Positions 44,102 to 54,299 of a DNA stretch of 64,000 nucleotides are shown one piece after another. Source of the stretch: Agapanthus africanus (taxonomy: Eukaryota > Streptophyta > Magnoliopsida > Asparagales > Amaryllidaceae). Under the pieces are notes generated by a model. The model ran no database searches, was not told where the DNA came from, and saw only the letters and a program-made list of their open reading frames with translations. Position 1 is the stretch's first letter. Each line of letters begins with the position of its first letter. Where the stretch lies: the NCBI GenBank assembly GCA_030015575.1, contig JASDDO010000006.1:379028137-379092136 (forward strand). Reading direction: 5' to 3'. Position numbers and translations under genes: made by a program.

Positions 44102-47077
44102 CTATAGTGCCTTGATTAATGAATCTCTCGCCTCCTTTGATAGCAAAAGGGCGTCAAGAATGCTGAGCTGCGACGGTAGCTTCCTCAGATGCGCTAAGAC
44201 GTTGTAATCCACCTTATTCTTCTTCGGCGGGTCCTTGGCGCTTAGCTCCCCCAGAACTTGGTCATCTAAGATGATATCTTCAGAGACCTTTTCTTTCCCT
44301 TTATCTTTTCTATTTGAAGGTCCGAGATTCTTTTCGGGCAGCGTCCGATTCCGCAGCCGAATATTTTCACAAACCTTCGGCTCTTCTTCTTTTCTCGAAG
44401 TGGACTCTTTAAAGAGAGGGGCAAGTTCCAGCTCCTCATCAGAATCGCTCCCGAATGTAGGCACCTGTGATCCCCCGGCGTTAACCATGCGACAATCACC
44501 AGTAATTCTGTTAAACCCTTCGGTCATATCCTTCCGCTCCCGACGAGTTTTACGCTTCTCCCGCTTAAAATGTTTTCGATGAGCAACATATCCTTGCCAC
44601 CATCTATCGAAAGCTTTGCACTCTTCAGTGGGGTGCGAAATCTTCTGATGATATAAGCAATAGGAGGGGTGCATTTCCATTTCGCCAGTAATGCTTCCTT
44701 CGGAAGATGGTAGCTTCATGCCCATTGATATGGTTTTAGCAAACCTTTTCCTCATCTTGAATTGGCTTTTATCCGCAGTGGGTGTGCTTTGCTCCAGCGG
44801 GATCATCTCAGCTCTTTCATCAAGTCGCTGGCGTTTGACCCTTTCGAATATGACCGCCTCTCGTTCTTGATCAGCTTTACTTTTCAACCGAGCTTCATTG
44901 AGGAATACATCAATTACTTCATCCGATGGCACCGGAATTTTTGATTCGGTATCTGCCCCCAGCGTTTCAGTACAAGAAGTCTCTTCATCGTTCATGAACG
45001 AATGGGAAATCACATGACAGCTCGCCACGCATTTTTCAGATTCATCAGATGAACTTTCTCTCTCATCTTCCTCTTGAAAGACGTGATTGATGAACTCTTG
45101 GAATGTAATGGGAGTCCGTGCCTTTTGGTTGTATTCCTCCAGCGCGTCAATTTGTTTTTGCAAGTCCGTGCGCCTGTCGCTAGGCTTCACGGGCTTCTTT
45201 GATTTCTTTTTCTTCTTCTTCGAAGATTTTGACGGCTGGTTGCGAGTTCTTGAGCCACCACCATCGGTCTTTGGAGTTGGACGTGGCTTCAACATCCCTT
45301 CAATGACCTGTGGTTCCAACGGGTTCTTCCACCTAATCGCTGGACATGTCTGAAGATCGTTTAGCATCCTCTTTATCTTGGCTGATAATACAACCTCCCA
45401 AGGAGCTTCTTCAACAACGGAGCATGTTGCCCCCGGCGTATTCGTCCCTTTAGAGGTGTGGGGCTGCGGGGGATTCACCTTCCATTTGTCAGATAACGCG
45501 AATTTGCCCTGTCGATATTGGTTTTCAAGCCGATTTTTGAAAACGTAGCAATCTTCGATCGGATGGCCCAGTACTCGATGATAAGGACAGTAGTTGGGCT
45601 CATTGACATCACTTGGTTGCAACGGACATTTTGGATCCGGCAGATTTATGAGTCGGTTGCGCAACGCCAGCTCGAATAACCTTCTCGTTTTATCGCGGGG
45701 AAAAGAGTAAGAACGTCCTAGCCTCTCCTCAAGGGCTACGTATGGACGCATATTATTTTGACGAACAACCGGCTTCGAGTCGCTCGGTTTTTGTTGAGCA
45801 TTAGCGACAACGATCACTTTTCCCTTCCCTTTGTCATTTCGGGAGTCCAGCTTTAGAAGAGGGGGTTTATGGCTCATCTGATCCATTTGCGCTAGCTTGT
45901 CAATCAAGGCCTGGAAGGTAGTCGGCTTGAAAAACATCATAAATTGTGAGATGGTTGCTTGCGGATCAAGGGTTCCCACAAACATACCCACCTCGGGAGC
46001 TTCTTCAATGTGCAGCTCGCACTTCGACCATAAGTTCCGCCACCGTATAGCATATTGAACCCATGTCTCGCCTGGCTTTACCCTGGCGTTAATCAGTGCC
46101 GTCATTGGGGTATGTTCACTGGCGCTTGCAAAACGCTGAGTAAACAACAGCTCCATCTCCGCGAAGGTCTTGATAGAGTCGTTCGGGAGCTCAGAGTACC
46201 ACTCGAACGCCGTATCTGATAAACTTCCAACAAACTGGCGAAGCAAAAACTTGTCATCACCGCCGGTGTTGCCGCAGAGTGCCCTGAACTGGGCAACATG
46301 CTGGTGAGGATTGCCCGTCCCCTTGTAGACATGGAACTTGGGAATTGTGTAACCCGGTGGGTACTTGATTTGGTCGTACCAACTTGGATATGGCCGCCCC
46401 GTTTTTACGACCTGGCCGGCTGCTTCAGTCGCATGATGAACCCGTATTTGCTGGGCTATGTACTCGTCCAAATCAGCTTTAGAGATCGTATCCTCTTTAG
46501 CCGTTGACAGAGCGGGCGGAGGATTTGATGTCTCTCCCCTATCTTTTCCAAGGACGATCGGAGGCCTTTCAGCCGAAGGATCTTGTTGTATCATCATCCC
46601 TATCATGTCTTGGAAGAGGAGGCCCATACGCTGTATGTTGGCTGCTTGTTCAGCAGCCTCTTTGTCCTTCTTCTCCAATATTCGACGAAGGAATTCGGCG
46701 TCGGTTTCTTCCTCCTGGCGTTCATCCGAGAACGTTTCAGGGTTTTCTTTTGGCCCTGTAAGTGCGGCCATAGCGTTCATCATCTCTTGGAGCTTCTGCT
46801 GCTGCTCCTGCGCCTTGGTCACTGATCGCGTAAGCGGTCGATGACCCGTAGATATGCGACTGTCCTCTTTACCAGACGCCACATAGACGGTATGAACTAC
46901 AATGCCCCCTGACTTAGGGCGTTTGGGTTCACCACCTCTGATATTTGCCGCCGGCACGGGGGTTTTCTCCGGCCTTCTTGTTTTATGGGTCATAGAAGTT
47001 GAGGGGGCCGTTGCTTTGGGCACCCTGGTAACTGTCATCCTTTCCTGTTTGATCGGACGGTCTTTTTCTTTTTTCAC
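44102..47077 (-). CDS. gag: gag of Tat element B
   Basis: An open stretch of 991 codons, the longest Gag in view. The edge codon at 47077 is GTG, so the frame is really a continuation of ORF1. Residues 1-70 are basic and proline-rich; about 95-180 are helical with a KKDKEAAEQAAN run; the Gag core is about 245-355 (HVYKGTGNPHQHV... WRNLWSKC). CHHC fingers lie at 497-510 and 807-820, a lysine run near 655, and an acidic segment follows. It ends at a TAG (44102-44104) where A reads CAA, so this stop is private decay. Confidence 0.88.
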   Translation of the reverse strand: MKKEKDRPIKQERMTVTRVPKATAPSTSMTHKTRRPEKTPVPAANIRGGEPKRPKSGGIVVHTVYVASGKEDSRISTGHRPLTRSVTKAQEQQQKLQEMMNAMAALTGPKENPETFSDERQEEETDAEFLRRILEKKDKEAAEQAANIQRMGLLFQDMIGMMIQQDPSAERPPIVLGKDRGETSNPPPALSTAKEDTISKADLDEYIAQQIRVHHATEAAGQVVKTGRPYPSWYDQIKYPPGYTIPKFHVYKGTGNPHQHVAQFRALCGNTGGDDKFLLRQFVGSLSDTAFEWYSELPNDSIKTFAEMELLFTQRFASASEHTPMTALINARVKPGETWVQYAIRWRNLWSKCELHIEEAPEVGMFVGTLDPQATISQFMMFFKPTTFQALIDKLAQMDQMSHKPPLLKLDSRNDKGKGKVIVVANAQQKPSDSKPVVRQNNMRPYVALEERLGRSYSFPRDKTRRLFELALRNRLINLPDPKCPLQPSDVNEPNYCPYHRVLGHPIEDCYVFKNRLENQYRQGKFALSDKWKVNPPQPHTSKGTNTPGATCSVVEEAPWEVVLSAKIKRMLNDLQTCPAIRWKNPLEPQVIEGMLKPRPTPKTDGGGSRTRNQPSKSSKKKKKKSKKPVKPSDRRTDLQKQIDALEEYNQKARTPITFQEFINHVFQEEDERESSSDESEKCVASCHVISHSFMNDEETSCTETLGADTESKIPVPSDEVIDVFLNEARLKSKADQEREAVIFERVKRQRLDERAEMIPLEQSTPTADKSQFKMRKRFAKTISMGMKLPSSEGSITGEMEMHPSYCLYHQKISHPTEECKAFDRWWQGYVAHRKHFKREKRKTRRERKDMTEGFNRITGDCRMVNAGGSQVPTFGSDSDEELELAPLFKESTSRKEEEPKVCENIRLRNRTLPEKNLGPSNRKDKGKEKVSEDIILDDQVLGELSAKDPPKKNKVDYNVLAHLRKLPSQLSILDALLLSKEARDSLIKAL

Positions 47078-47953
47078 TTTCGCCTTTTTCTGTTGACGAG
47101 AGCGATCTGGGTCAATTACAGAGTCTTAAACTCTCCGCCAAACTTTATAAATTTTTTAGGACAGCCGTTGAGGGGCCTGTTCTTGCTTCGTTTCTGGAAC
47201 TCTCTCCGCGGGCGGAGGAGATCTTTTCAATGTAGCGGTTGGAGAATTCTTACATACCCTCCTCAACAGTTCAAAGCTGTTCCCAGTTGGAACAGCAGCG
47301 TTGACTTCTACCACTGGAGCCGGTGGAGTTAACCCTGAGGGGGAGTTGCCTCCTGCCTTCCTCACTCGTCGCCAATGGCGTCATCGGGCGCGACGAGTCA
47401 TCGGTATTGGTTCAGAGACAGAAACAGCTTCTTCTTACCCCTTGTTCAGGTGTAGGGCTGTTGCCGGCGTCAGCCTATTGAAGACTGATGTCTTTTGAGC
47501 AGCAAGAGCAAGGGTGGGAGTTGGGGCGGTCAATCTTGTAAAGACCGATCTCTTAGCAGGAGAAGCCGCCTTGACGACTTCAGGAGCAGGTTTGGGTACT
47601 CCTTTTGGTGTAACCTTTTCCGGGACTGCAAGCTTCATTGTGGGCCCGCAGGAGTTTTAGCCCAGTCTGGAGAAGACCGAGGCACTGGTGTTGGGCGACC
47701 CGTTGAGAGGGGCCGCAGTAACTGAAAGTCGATTGAAGACCGACTTCTTAGGAGCTTTTTGTACGGGCACCGGGGTGCTGAAGCTTGTTGGTGGAAGCAT
47801 AGTTCCGAAAAACAACCCCGTGGTGGCTTGAGTAATCTGCTCCACGGGCATGGTGAACAAAGAGGCCGCTTGGGGCCCGTAGGTTATGCCCCCAGTTGAA
47901 GCCGGACGCGAGCTGCAGCTGCAGTTGGAGCACTTCGAACAAATAGAGGCCAT
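47078..47953 (-). pseudogene. ORF1 of Tat element B
   Basis: Starts at ATG 47953 (MAS..KCSNC), aligned with A ORF1. SVF-RL motifs recur. In-frame stops at about 47657, 47435 and 47156, plus one just before gag, break it, but all pieces share the gag frame. Confidence 0.78.
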
Positions 47954-48085
47954 CGATACTTGCTTTCTTTTCTGTGCCAAGCAAGAGACCAAACCTTAGT
48001 AAACTTGAAATCCAAAGGCAACCATTAACAAACCGTGATTCATTCGCGAAAACGACACACGAAGTGTGGAGTGGAAAGAGGAAAA

Positions 48086-48104
48086 GGTCCCACCGGGCGT
48101 GCCA
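48086..48104 (-). other. Primer-binding site of B
   Basis: The minus strand reads TGGCACGCCCGGTGGGACC, identical to A, with the same GATTC spacer to the LTR. A leader of about 130 bases separates it from ORF1. Confidence 0.85.
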
Positions 48105-48109
48105 GAATC

Positions 48110-48910
48110 TGTTCCCCTCCGAATGGCGGCCGACGACGCGAGGTACGTCTTTCCTGAGATTCGGGGCAGATGCTATATGGTTTTATCCGTCTACCTCTCC
48201 GAAGATGCCAAGTTGATTTATGACACCGTGTATCGGAGGTTTAGACGGATGCGGCCGATGTAGCAGACTTCGTTAGATTCCCCATCGCTAGAGAGGTTTT
48301 TGATTGTGGGGACGCTCTTCCTTGCAGGCGCAAGCCCCTGCAGTTAATTACACTACCGCATCGCGGTAGCCACTTTCTCCTTCTCCAGAATTTCACTTCG
48401 TGTCGTGTGTGTTTGTTTTGTTTGTGGTTGCCCGTAGATTGTATACGGAGACTGAGTAATGCCGTCGCCCGTAGGACGTGGATTAGTCCAAATCCGTATT
48501 TACTTAGATTTGGGTTTGGTGTTTTTAGTTTGAGGATACGTTAGCCGTATTGAGGCTAAGATCAACTTAAACGTTCGTTAAGGATACGTTACTGCTGTTT
48601 GAGACTAAGATCAACTTAACGTGGTGATCCATTTATTATATGGCCTTCAGGACTCGTCACCTCTCTGACGTCGTTGAAGAATTACAACGATAGGTGTCAG
48701 AGGAGTTCAGAGATGTACCCTTGAACCAAAGTTGATTTGGAGTTTTATAGTCCATTTGAATGTTTAAGGATACGTTAGCCGTATTTGAGGCTAAGATCAA
48801 CTTAAACGGGACCGTTTAGATCTGGCAAAAGAGCGTTTGGAGGCTCTATTGTTCCAGTTTAGGGACGTAGTGGTCCGTATTCCAGTTTAGGGACGTGGTG
48901 GTCCATGTTC
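48110..48910 (-). repeat. 5' LTR of B, truncated at the minisatellite
   Basis: Matches the first 800 bases (plus-strand order) of 31914-34349. It stops inside the minisatellite at CCATGTTC, where A-type gag sequence on the opposite strand begins. Confidence 0.9.
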
Positions 48911-51885
48911 AAGAGTTCCTCGGTCACGTCCTTGAGGACGAAGATGATGGAGAAGACTCGTCGGATGGACCTGAGGATTACATAGAAAGCTGCCATGTGA
49001 TCTCTCACTCATCAATAAGCGATGAAGAAGCCCTTTGTACCAAGGGACTGGGGGCAGGGCCTGAACTGGAACTTCCAGGGCCATCAGACGAAATGATCAA
49101 CGCATTCCTAAACGAAGCTCTTCTGAAGAGTAAAGCTGATCGGGAGCGTGAGATGACCATATTTGAAAAGGCCAAACGTCGGCGACTGGACGAAAGAATC
49201 GAGACACTCCCACCGAGTTATGGGTCATCCGTCGCGGATAAAAATAAGTTCAAGACGAGGAAAATGTTCGCTAAAGCCATATCAATGGGAATGAAGCTAC
49301 CACCCTCCGAAGGAAACACTCCCGGTGAAGCAGAGATGCATCCTAGCTACTGGTCATATCATCGAAAGATTTCGCACCCCACTGAAGAATGTGATGCCTT
49401 TAAAAGATGGTGGCAGGGATATATTACTCACCGGCAACATTTTAAGCGGATGAAACGCAAAACTCGGCGGGAGCAGAGAAGCACGACCGAGGAGCATAAA
49501 AGAACCACCGGTAACTGCCGCACGGTCAACGCCGGAGGATCGCAGGTTTTCACTTTCAGAAGCGAGTCTGACGAAGGGATGGCTCTTGGCCCACTCTTTA
49601 AAGAATCCACCTTGGGGAAGGAGGAAGAACCGAAGGCTTGTGAAAACATTCAGCTGCGCAATCGCACGCTTCCAGAAAAGAATCTCGGACCCACGAGTAG
49701 AAAAGATAAGGAAAAAGAAAAAGTCTCTGAGGATATCGCCCTGGATGACCAAGTCATGAAAGAGCTGACTGCCAAGGACCCGCCAAAGAAGAGTAAGGTG
49801 GACTACAATGTTCTGGCACACTTGAGGAAGTTACCCTCGCAGCTCAGTATTCTCGACGCCCTTCTACTATCCAAAAAAGCGAGAGATTCATTGATCAAGG
49901 CGCTCCAAGAACCAGAGCAATTCTAAGCTTTTCTCTTCGAAGAAAAGATGAAGGACGAGCTGGAGGAAGTACACACAACTGATATCACCTTCGGTGACGA
50001 AGATCTCCTCCTTGGGACGTGCGAGCACAACCGTCCCCTCTATGTCTCAGGGTACTGCCACGATATAAAGATAGGAAAAATCCTGGTTGACAATGGGTCT
50101 TCTGACAATCTTCTCAACGTGCGAGTGTTGAAGGAAATCTGCATGAGCATCCAGCATCTCGCTCGTGATAAGATTACCATCTCCGGTTTCGACTCCCAGT
50201 CATCGCGGACTTTTGGGTCTGTGATATTGACATTACGATTTGGGCTACTTGTCACAGACATTAAATTTCATGTCAATGACGCTACGACATGCTATAACGC
50301 TTTGCTCGGCCGGCCTTGGTTACACGAGTACAACATCATCCCTTCTACACAACATCAGTGTCTGAAATACTTTAAGGATGGTCTCGAGTATACCGTAATA
50401 GGAGAGCTGAATTCATTCTCCGTGAATGAAGTCCACAAGTACGAAGATGCAAAATACTTTTTGCCAGATTTCGAGAACACAGAGAGATGTCACAAACCGG
50501 AGAACAACCTATCACCACCATTCCGGTCTTTGGGAGTGATACTGAAGAAGAGGAAGAGATAGTTTATTCAGGTCCACCCCAGTATAACAAACCAGGACCG
50601 TCCACTCCTATGTTTATCTTTGGCAGCGACTCGGAAGATGAGGTCCATGTTATATTCTCCGCTCGACCTTCAATACAAACATTCGCTGATGAAGAGCAAA
50701 GTTTGCAAGTTGCCATGGTTCCGCCCAAACATCATAAAGAACTAGACGTGCTTGATACCTACAGTGTGGAAGAGCTGTAGATGTTCTACGTCCCTCCCAG
50801 GCGAGAAGGCGATCCTATTCTACCGCTCTGGGGAAACCAAAGTGGAGAAAGAAATCTGGCACGGTGCGGGTCCTACACTTGACAGGCTTCAGCCCATCTG
50901 TCTGCCTAGATATTATACAAAAGTCTTAAAAAGCCTGTTGAAGCGCCAAGGGATACCCTTCAAACAGACCGCTCGAAAAGCTAAGTTCTACGACAGGATC
51001 TGGAACGTTCCCGGCACTCAGCGCAAGTTGCCCAACGGGAGAATGGAAGCGATCGGGCTTGGATATGTTCAGTCAAAGAAACGGGAGCTACTCCGTGACT
51101 GCTATGTCGTACACGACTTTAATGAAGAAGGAGATGCTCAATGGGAGAATGCTGACCCTGAACCAGAAAGAGCCCCCGACGTGAAAATGCCCAGTCCATC
51201 GTTCGAAGAACAAATGGACAAGCTTATAAGGGAAGCCGGTCAAAAAGTTCGAGATGACCATAATCGCGAAATGGCCATCTACGAGAAAGCCAGGACGCAA
51301 CGCCTTCTTCAACAGGCTGCGAAAGATGAAAATGCCCCTCCCTGTCAACCTGTTGTACAAAAGGCCCGACGCGGAGGCAGAAACAAGTCAAAAAGCGGAA
51401 AAGGCGTTCGACAACGACAAAGCGGGACCAAGAAGTCACGCGATCTGGAATCGAGCGGTCCGGATTTGTCCCTTATGAAGAAGATGAGTCGAGCATACTC
51501 TTTTCCTCAAGATAAGACAAAGAAAATACTTGACCTCACTATAAAACATCAAATGATTACACTTCCGGAGTCCAAACACCCTGAGCAAGCTAACGAGGTC
51601 TCTCATCCAGACTATTGCTCTTATCACCGAGCAATAGGACACCCTCTCGAAGACTGCTTCACCTTCAAGAACTGGGTCGAAGATCAATATCAGCTAGGCA
51701 AATTCGCTCTGTCCAGCAGTTGGAGGGTAACACCGCCGCTGAAGCATGAACCCAAAGCCGCGAGAGTAGACTCAGATCCACATCGGTCGTGGAAGAGAGC
51801 TCGTACTTGTCATATGATAACACTATCAAAAGAAGAACCCGAGAATAGGGATGACCTCCCCTGGTGCTTCGAAAACAATGATGAC
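48911..51885 (+). pseudogene. Second copy of A gag (3' part), protease and pol linker
   Basis: Nearly identical to 28925-31908 (offset 19,986 at the start). It lacks four stops of the first copy: CGA 49363, CAG 49474, CAG 50965 and CAA 51508 are still sense codons. It shares TAA 49924 and TAG 50778. Its own defects are a one-base loss near 50508 and an 8-base loss near 50808, which together restore the frame. It ends in GAC GAGGT followed by a B LTR, so it was copied after B had inserted. The motif DNGSS is intact. Confidence 0.93.
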
Positions 51886-51890
51886 GAGGT
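51886..51890 (+). other. Third copy of the GAGGT target site
   Basis: Lies at the junction of the duplicated A segment and the complete right-hand B LTR, as at 31909-31913. Confidence 0.9.
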
Positions 51891-54299
51891 TGTTCCCCTC
51901 CGAATGGCGGCCGACGACGCCAGGTACTTCTTGCCTGAGATTCGGGGCAGATGCTATATGGTTTTATCCGTCTACCTCTCCGAAGATTCCAAGTTGATTT
52001 ATGACACCGTGTATCGGAGGTTTAGACGGATGCGGCCGATGTAGCAGACTTCGTTAGATTCCCCCTCGCTAGAGAGGTTTTTGATTGTGGGGACGCTCTT
52101 CCCTGCAGGCGCAAGCCCCTGCAGTTAATTACGCTACCGCATCGCGGTAGCCACTTTCTCCTTCTCCAGAATTTCACTTCGTGTCGTGTGTGTTTTTTTT
52201 TGTTTGTGGTTGCCCGTGGATTGTATACGGAGACTGAGTAATGCTGTCGCCCGTAGGACGTGGATTAGTCCAAATCCGTATTTACTTAGATTTGGGTTTG
52301 GTGTTTTTAGTTTGAGGATACGTTAGCCGTATTGAGGCAAAGATCAACTTAAACGTTCATTAAGGGTACGTTACTCCTGTTTGAGACTAAGATCAACTTA
52401 ACGTGGTGATCCATTTATTATATGGCCGTCAGGACTCGTCACCTCTCTGACGTCGTTGAAGAATTACAACGATAGGTGTCAGAGGAGTTCAGAGATGTAC
52501 CCTTGAACCAAAGTTGATTTGGAGTTTTATAGTCCATTTGAATGTTTAAGGATACGTTAGCCATATTTGGGGCTAAGATCAACTTAAACGGGACCGTTTA
52601 GATCCGGCAAAAGAGCGTTTGGAGGCTCTACTGTTCCAGTTTAGGGACGTAGTGGTCCATGTTCCAGTTTAGGGACGTGGTGGTCCATGTTCCAGTTTAG
52701 GGACGTGGTGGTCTATGTTCCAGTTTAGGGACGTAGTGGTCCGACATTAGTTTAAGGACATTTCGATCCACGAGTTTAAGGACCCCGCAGTCCATATTGA
52801 TGTGTGGTCATCGGGACCCGTCACCTCTCTGACGTCGTTGAAGGATTACAACGATAAGAGTCAAAGGAGTTCGGAGATGTACCCTTGAACCGGTCGTAAA
52901 TTGATTTAGGAGAGCAATCTCGCTCAGTCAATTTAGTTTGAGGACTTAACGCCATGATTGGGCTAAGTCCAGTTGAAAAATATTCAACGCTTTTATTTGT
53001 TTTTGGTCTGCTTGGCCCATTTTTAACTAAGGTATTGCATTATTTTCTATTTTTTTTTGTTTGGGCTCTGCCCATAAAAGATGCAGAGCATCAATTTATT
53101 CTGGGCTCTGCTCATTTATGAATGATGCAAGGCATCTACTTTGTTTGGGCTCTGCCCCTTTTTAAAATGCATAGCATTTTTAGCATTTTGTTTGGGCTCT
53201 GCCCATTTATAAATGATGCAGAGTATCAATTTAATTAGGCCTGCTTGGTCTTTTTGATTTGGGCCTGGCCCTTTAAGAAATGTCTTGCATTTATCAGGTG
53301 CTTTGCGCCAATCAGAGAGTGCAAGCATTTGTAGTGTTGACACGTGTTGCGCAAGCGCAGTGCGCTGCGCCTACGCTGCTGACACGTGGCGCGCTCTGGT
53401 GGCTTGCGCCAATCCAGGAGCGCAACAGCGCAGTTTGCAAGTGCAAGGCACTATGACTTAAGAATCTTTTAGATTCAAGAACCAATGGTTCATAAAAGAA
53501 GTGAAAAGCACTATTCTTTATTTTGTTTTTCTTGTTTTAAAGAACCAGTGGTTCATAAGAAGTGCAAAGCACTGTTTATTATGTGAAGATCATTGATCTT
53601 GTTTTTAGATCAATGATCTATTAGAAGAAATTTCTTCTAGTTTGTGAAGGTTTTATCTTTTTCTTGAAAAAAACTTTTTAGAGTTCTCTCTGTTTGAAGC
53701 TCTTGATTTTTTCAAGAATGTTGATGCCTTTGAATTGAGGTCTAGGGGCCTTTATATAGTGCCCATAAATTTGTTAAAGAGATCTTTCTCTGAGTGATTT
53801 GGGGAATTTTCCCCACCGTTGGATCTTTGATCCAAGGGCTTCTGTTTTACAGAAGAAAATCTTCTTGTTTTGACAAGAACAGAAAGATTTCTTTGAAATC
53901 TCAATTCCGTTTGGCGCAAACGCCCCAGCGCTTGACACGTGTCGCGCAGCGCAACTGCGCTAGCGCATCTGCGCTGACACGTGTCGCGCAGCGCAATTGC
54001 GCTAGCGCATCTGCGCTGACACATGTCGCGCAGCACAGTGCTTGCGCAACTGAAGCGTTGCTTCCTTTAATTTTAGTTTAAATAGAGCTTTGCTCTGATT
54101 GGGCACGCCTTCTTGGGCGCTGCGCTGATGCATCTGTGCCTGACACGTGGCGCGTTGTGCCCGAGATTTGAAGCGTTGCTTCATTTATTAAAGTTTAAAT
54201 TTTCAAAGCAAAGCTTTGCTCTGATTGGAGGAAAATGAAGCGTTGCTTCATCTCCCGCCTCGGAATCTGAACAAAGCTTTGCTCTGATTGGGGTAAACA
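51891..54299 (-). repeat. Complete right-hand LTR of B
   Basis: 2,409 bp with the same ends as 31914-34349, four minisatellite units (52633-52742), the same hairpin train and G-boxes. It is followed by GAGGT. Confidence 0.92.

Larger units (their letters stand above)
31914..54299 (-). mobile_element. Tat element B inserted in A, enlarged by an internal duplication
   Basis: Minus-strand order: truncated 5' LTR (48910-48110), primer-binding site, ORF1, gag, protease, pol, 3' region, polypurine tract and 3' LTR (34349-31914). The outer ends TGTTCCCC and GTAAACA are flanked by GAGGT. An extra block (48911-51890, a copy of A pol with its GAGGT) plus a complete LTR (51891-54299) lies where the 5' LTR should simply end. 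Confidence 0.9.

Noticed and set aside
51891-52044. Coding extension of the A copy into the B LTR
   Set aside because: The frame only reads through the GAGGT insertion joint into LTR sequence.
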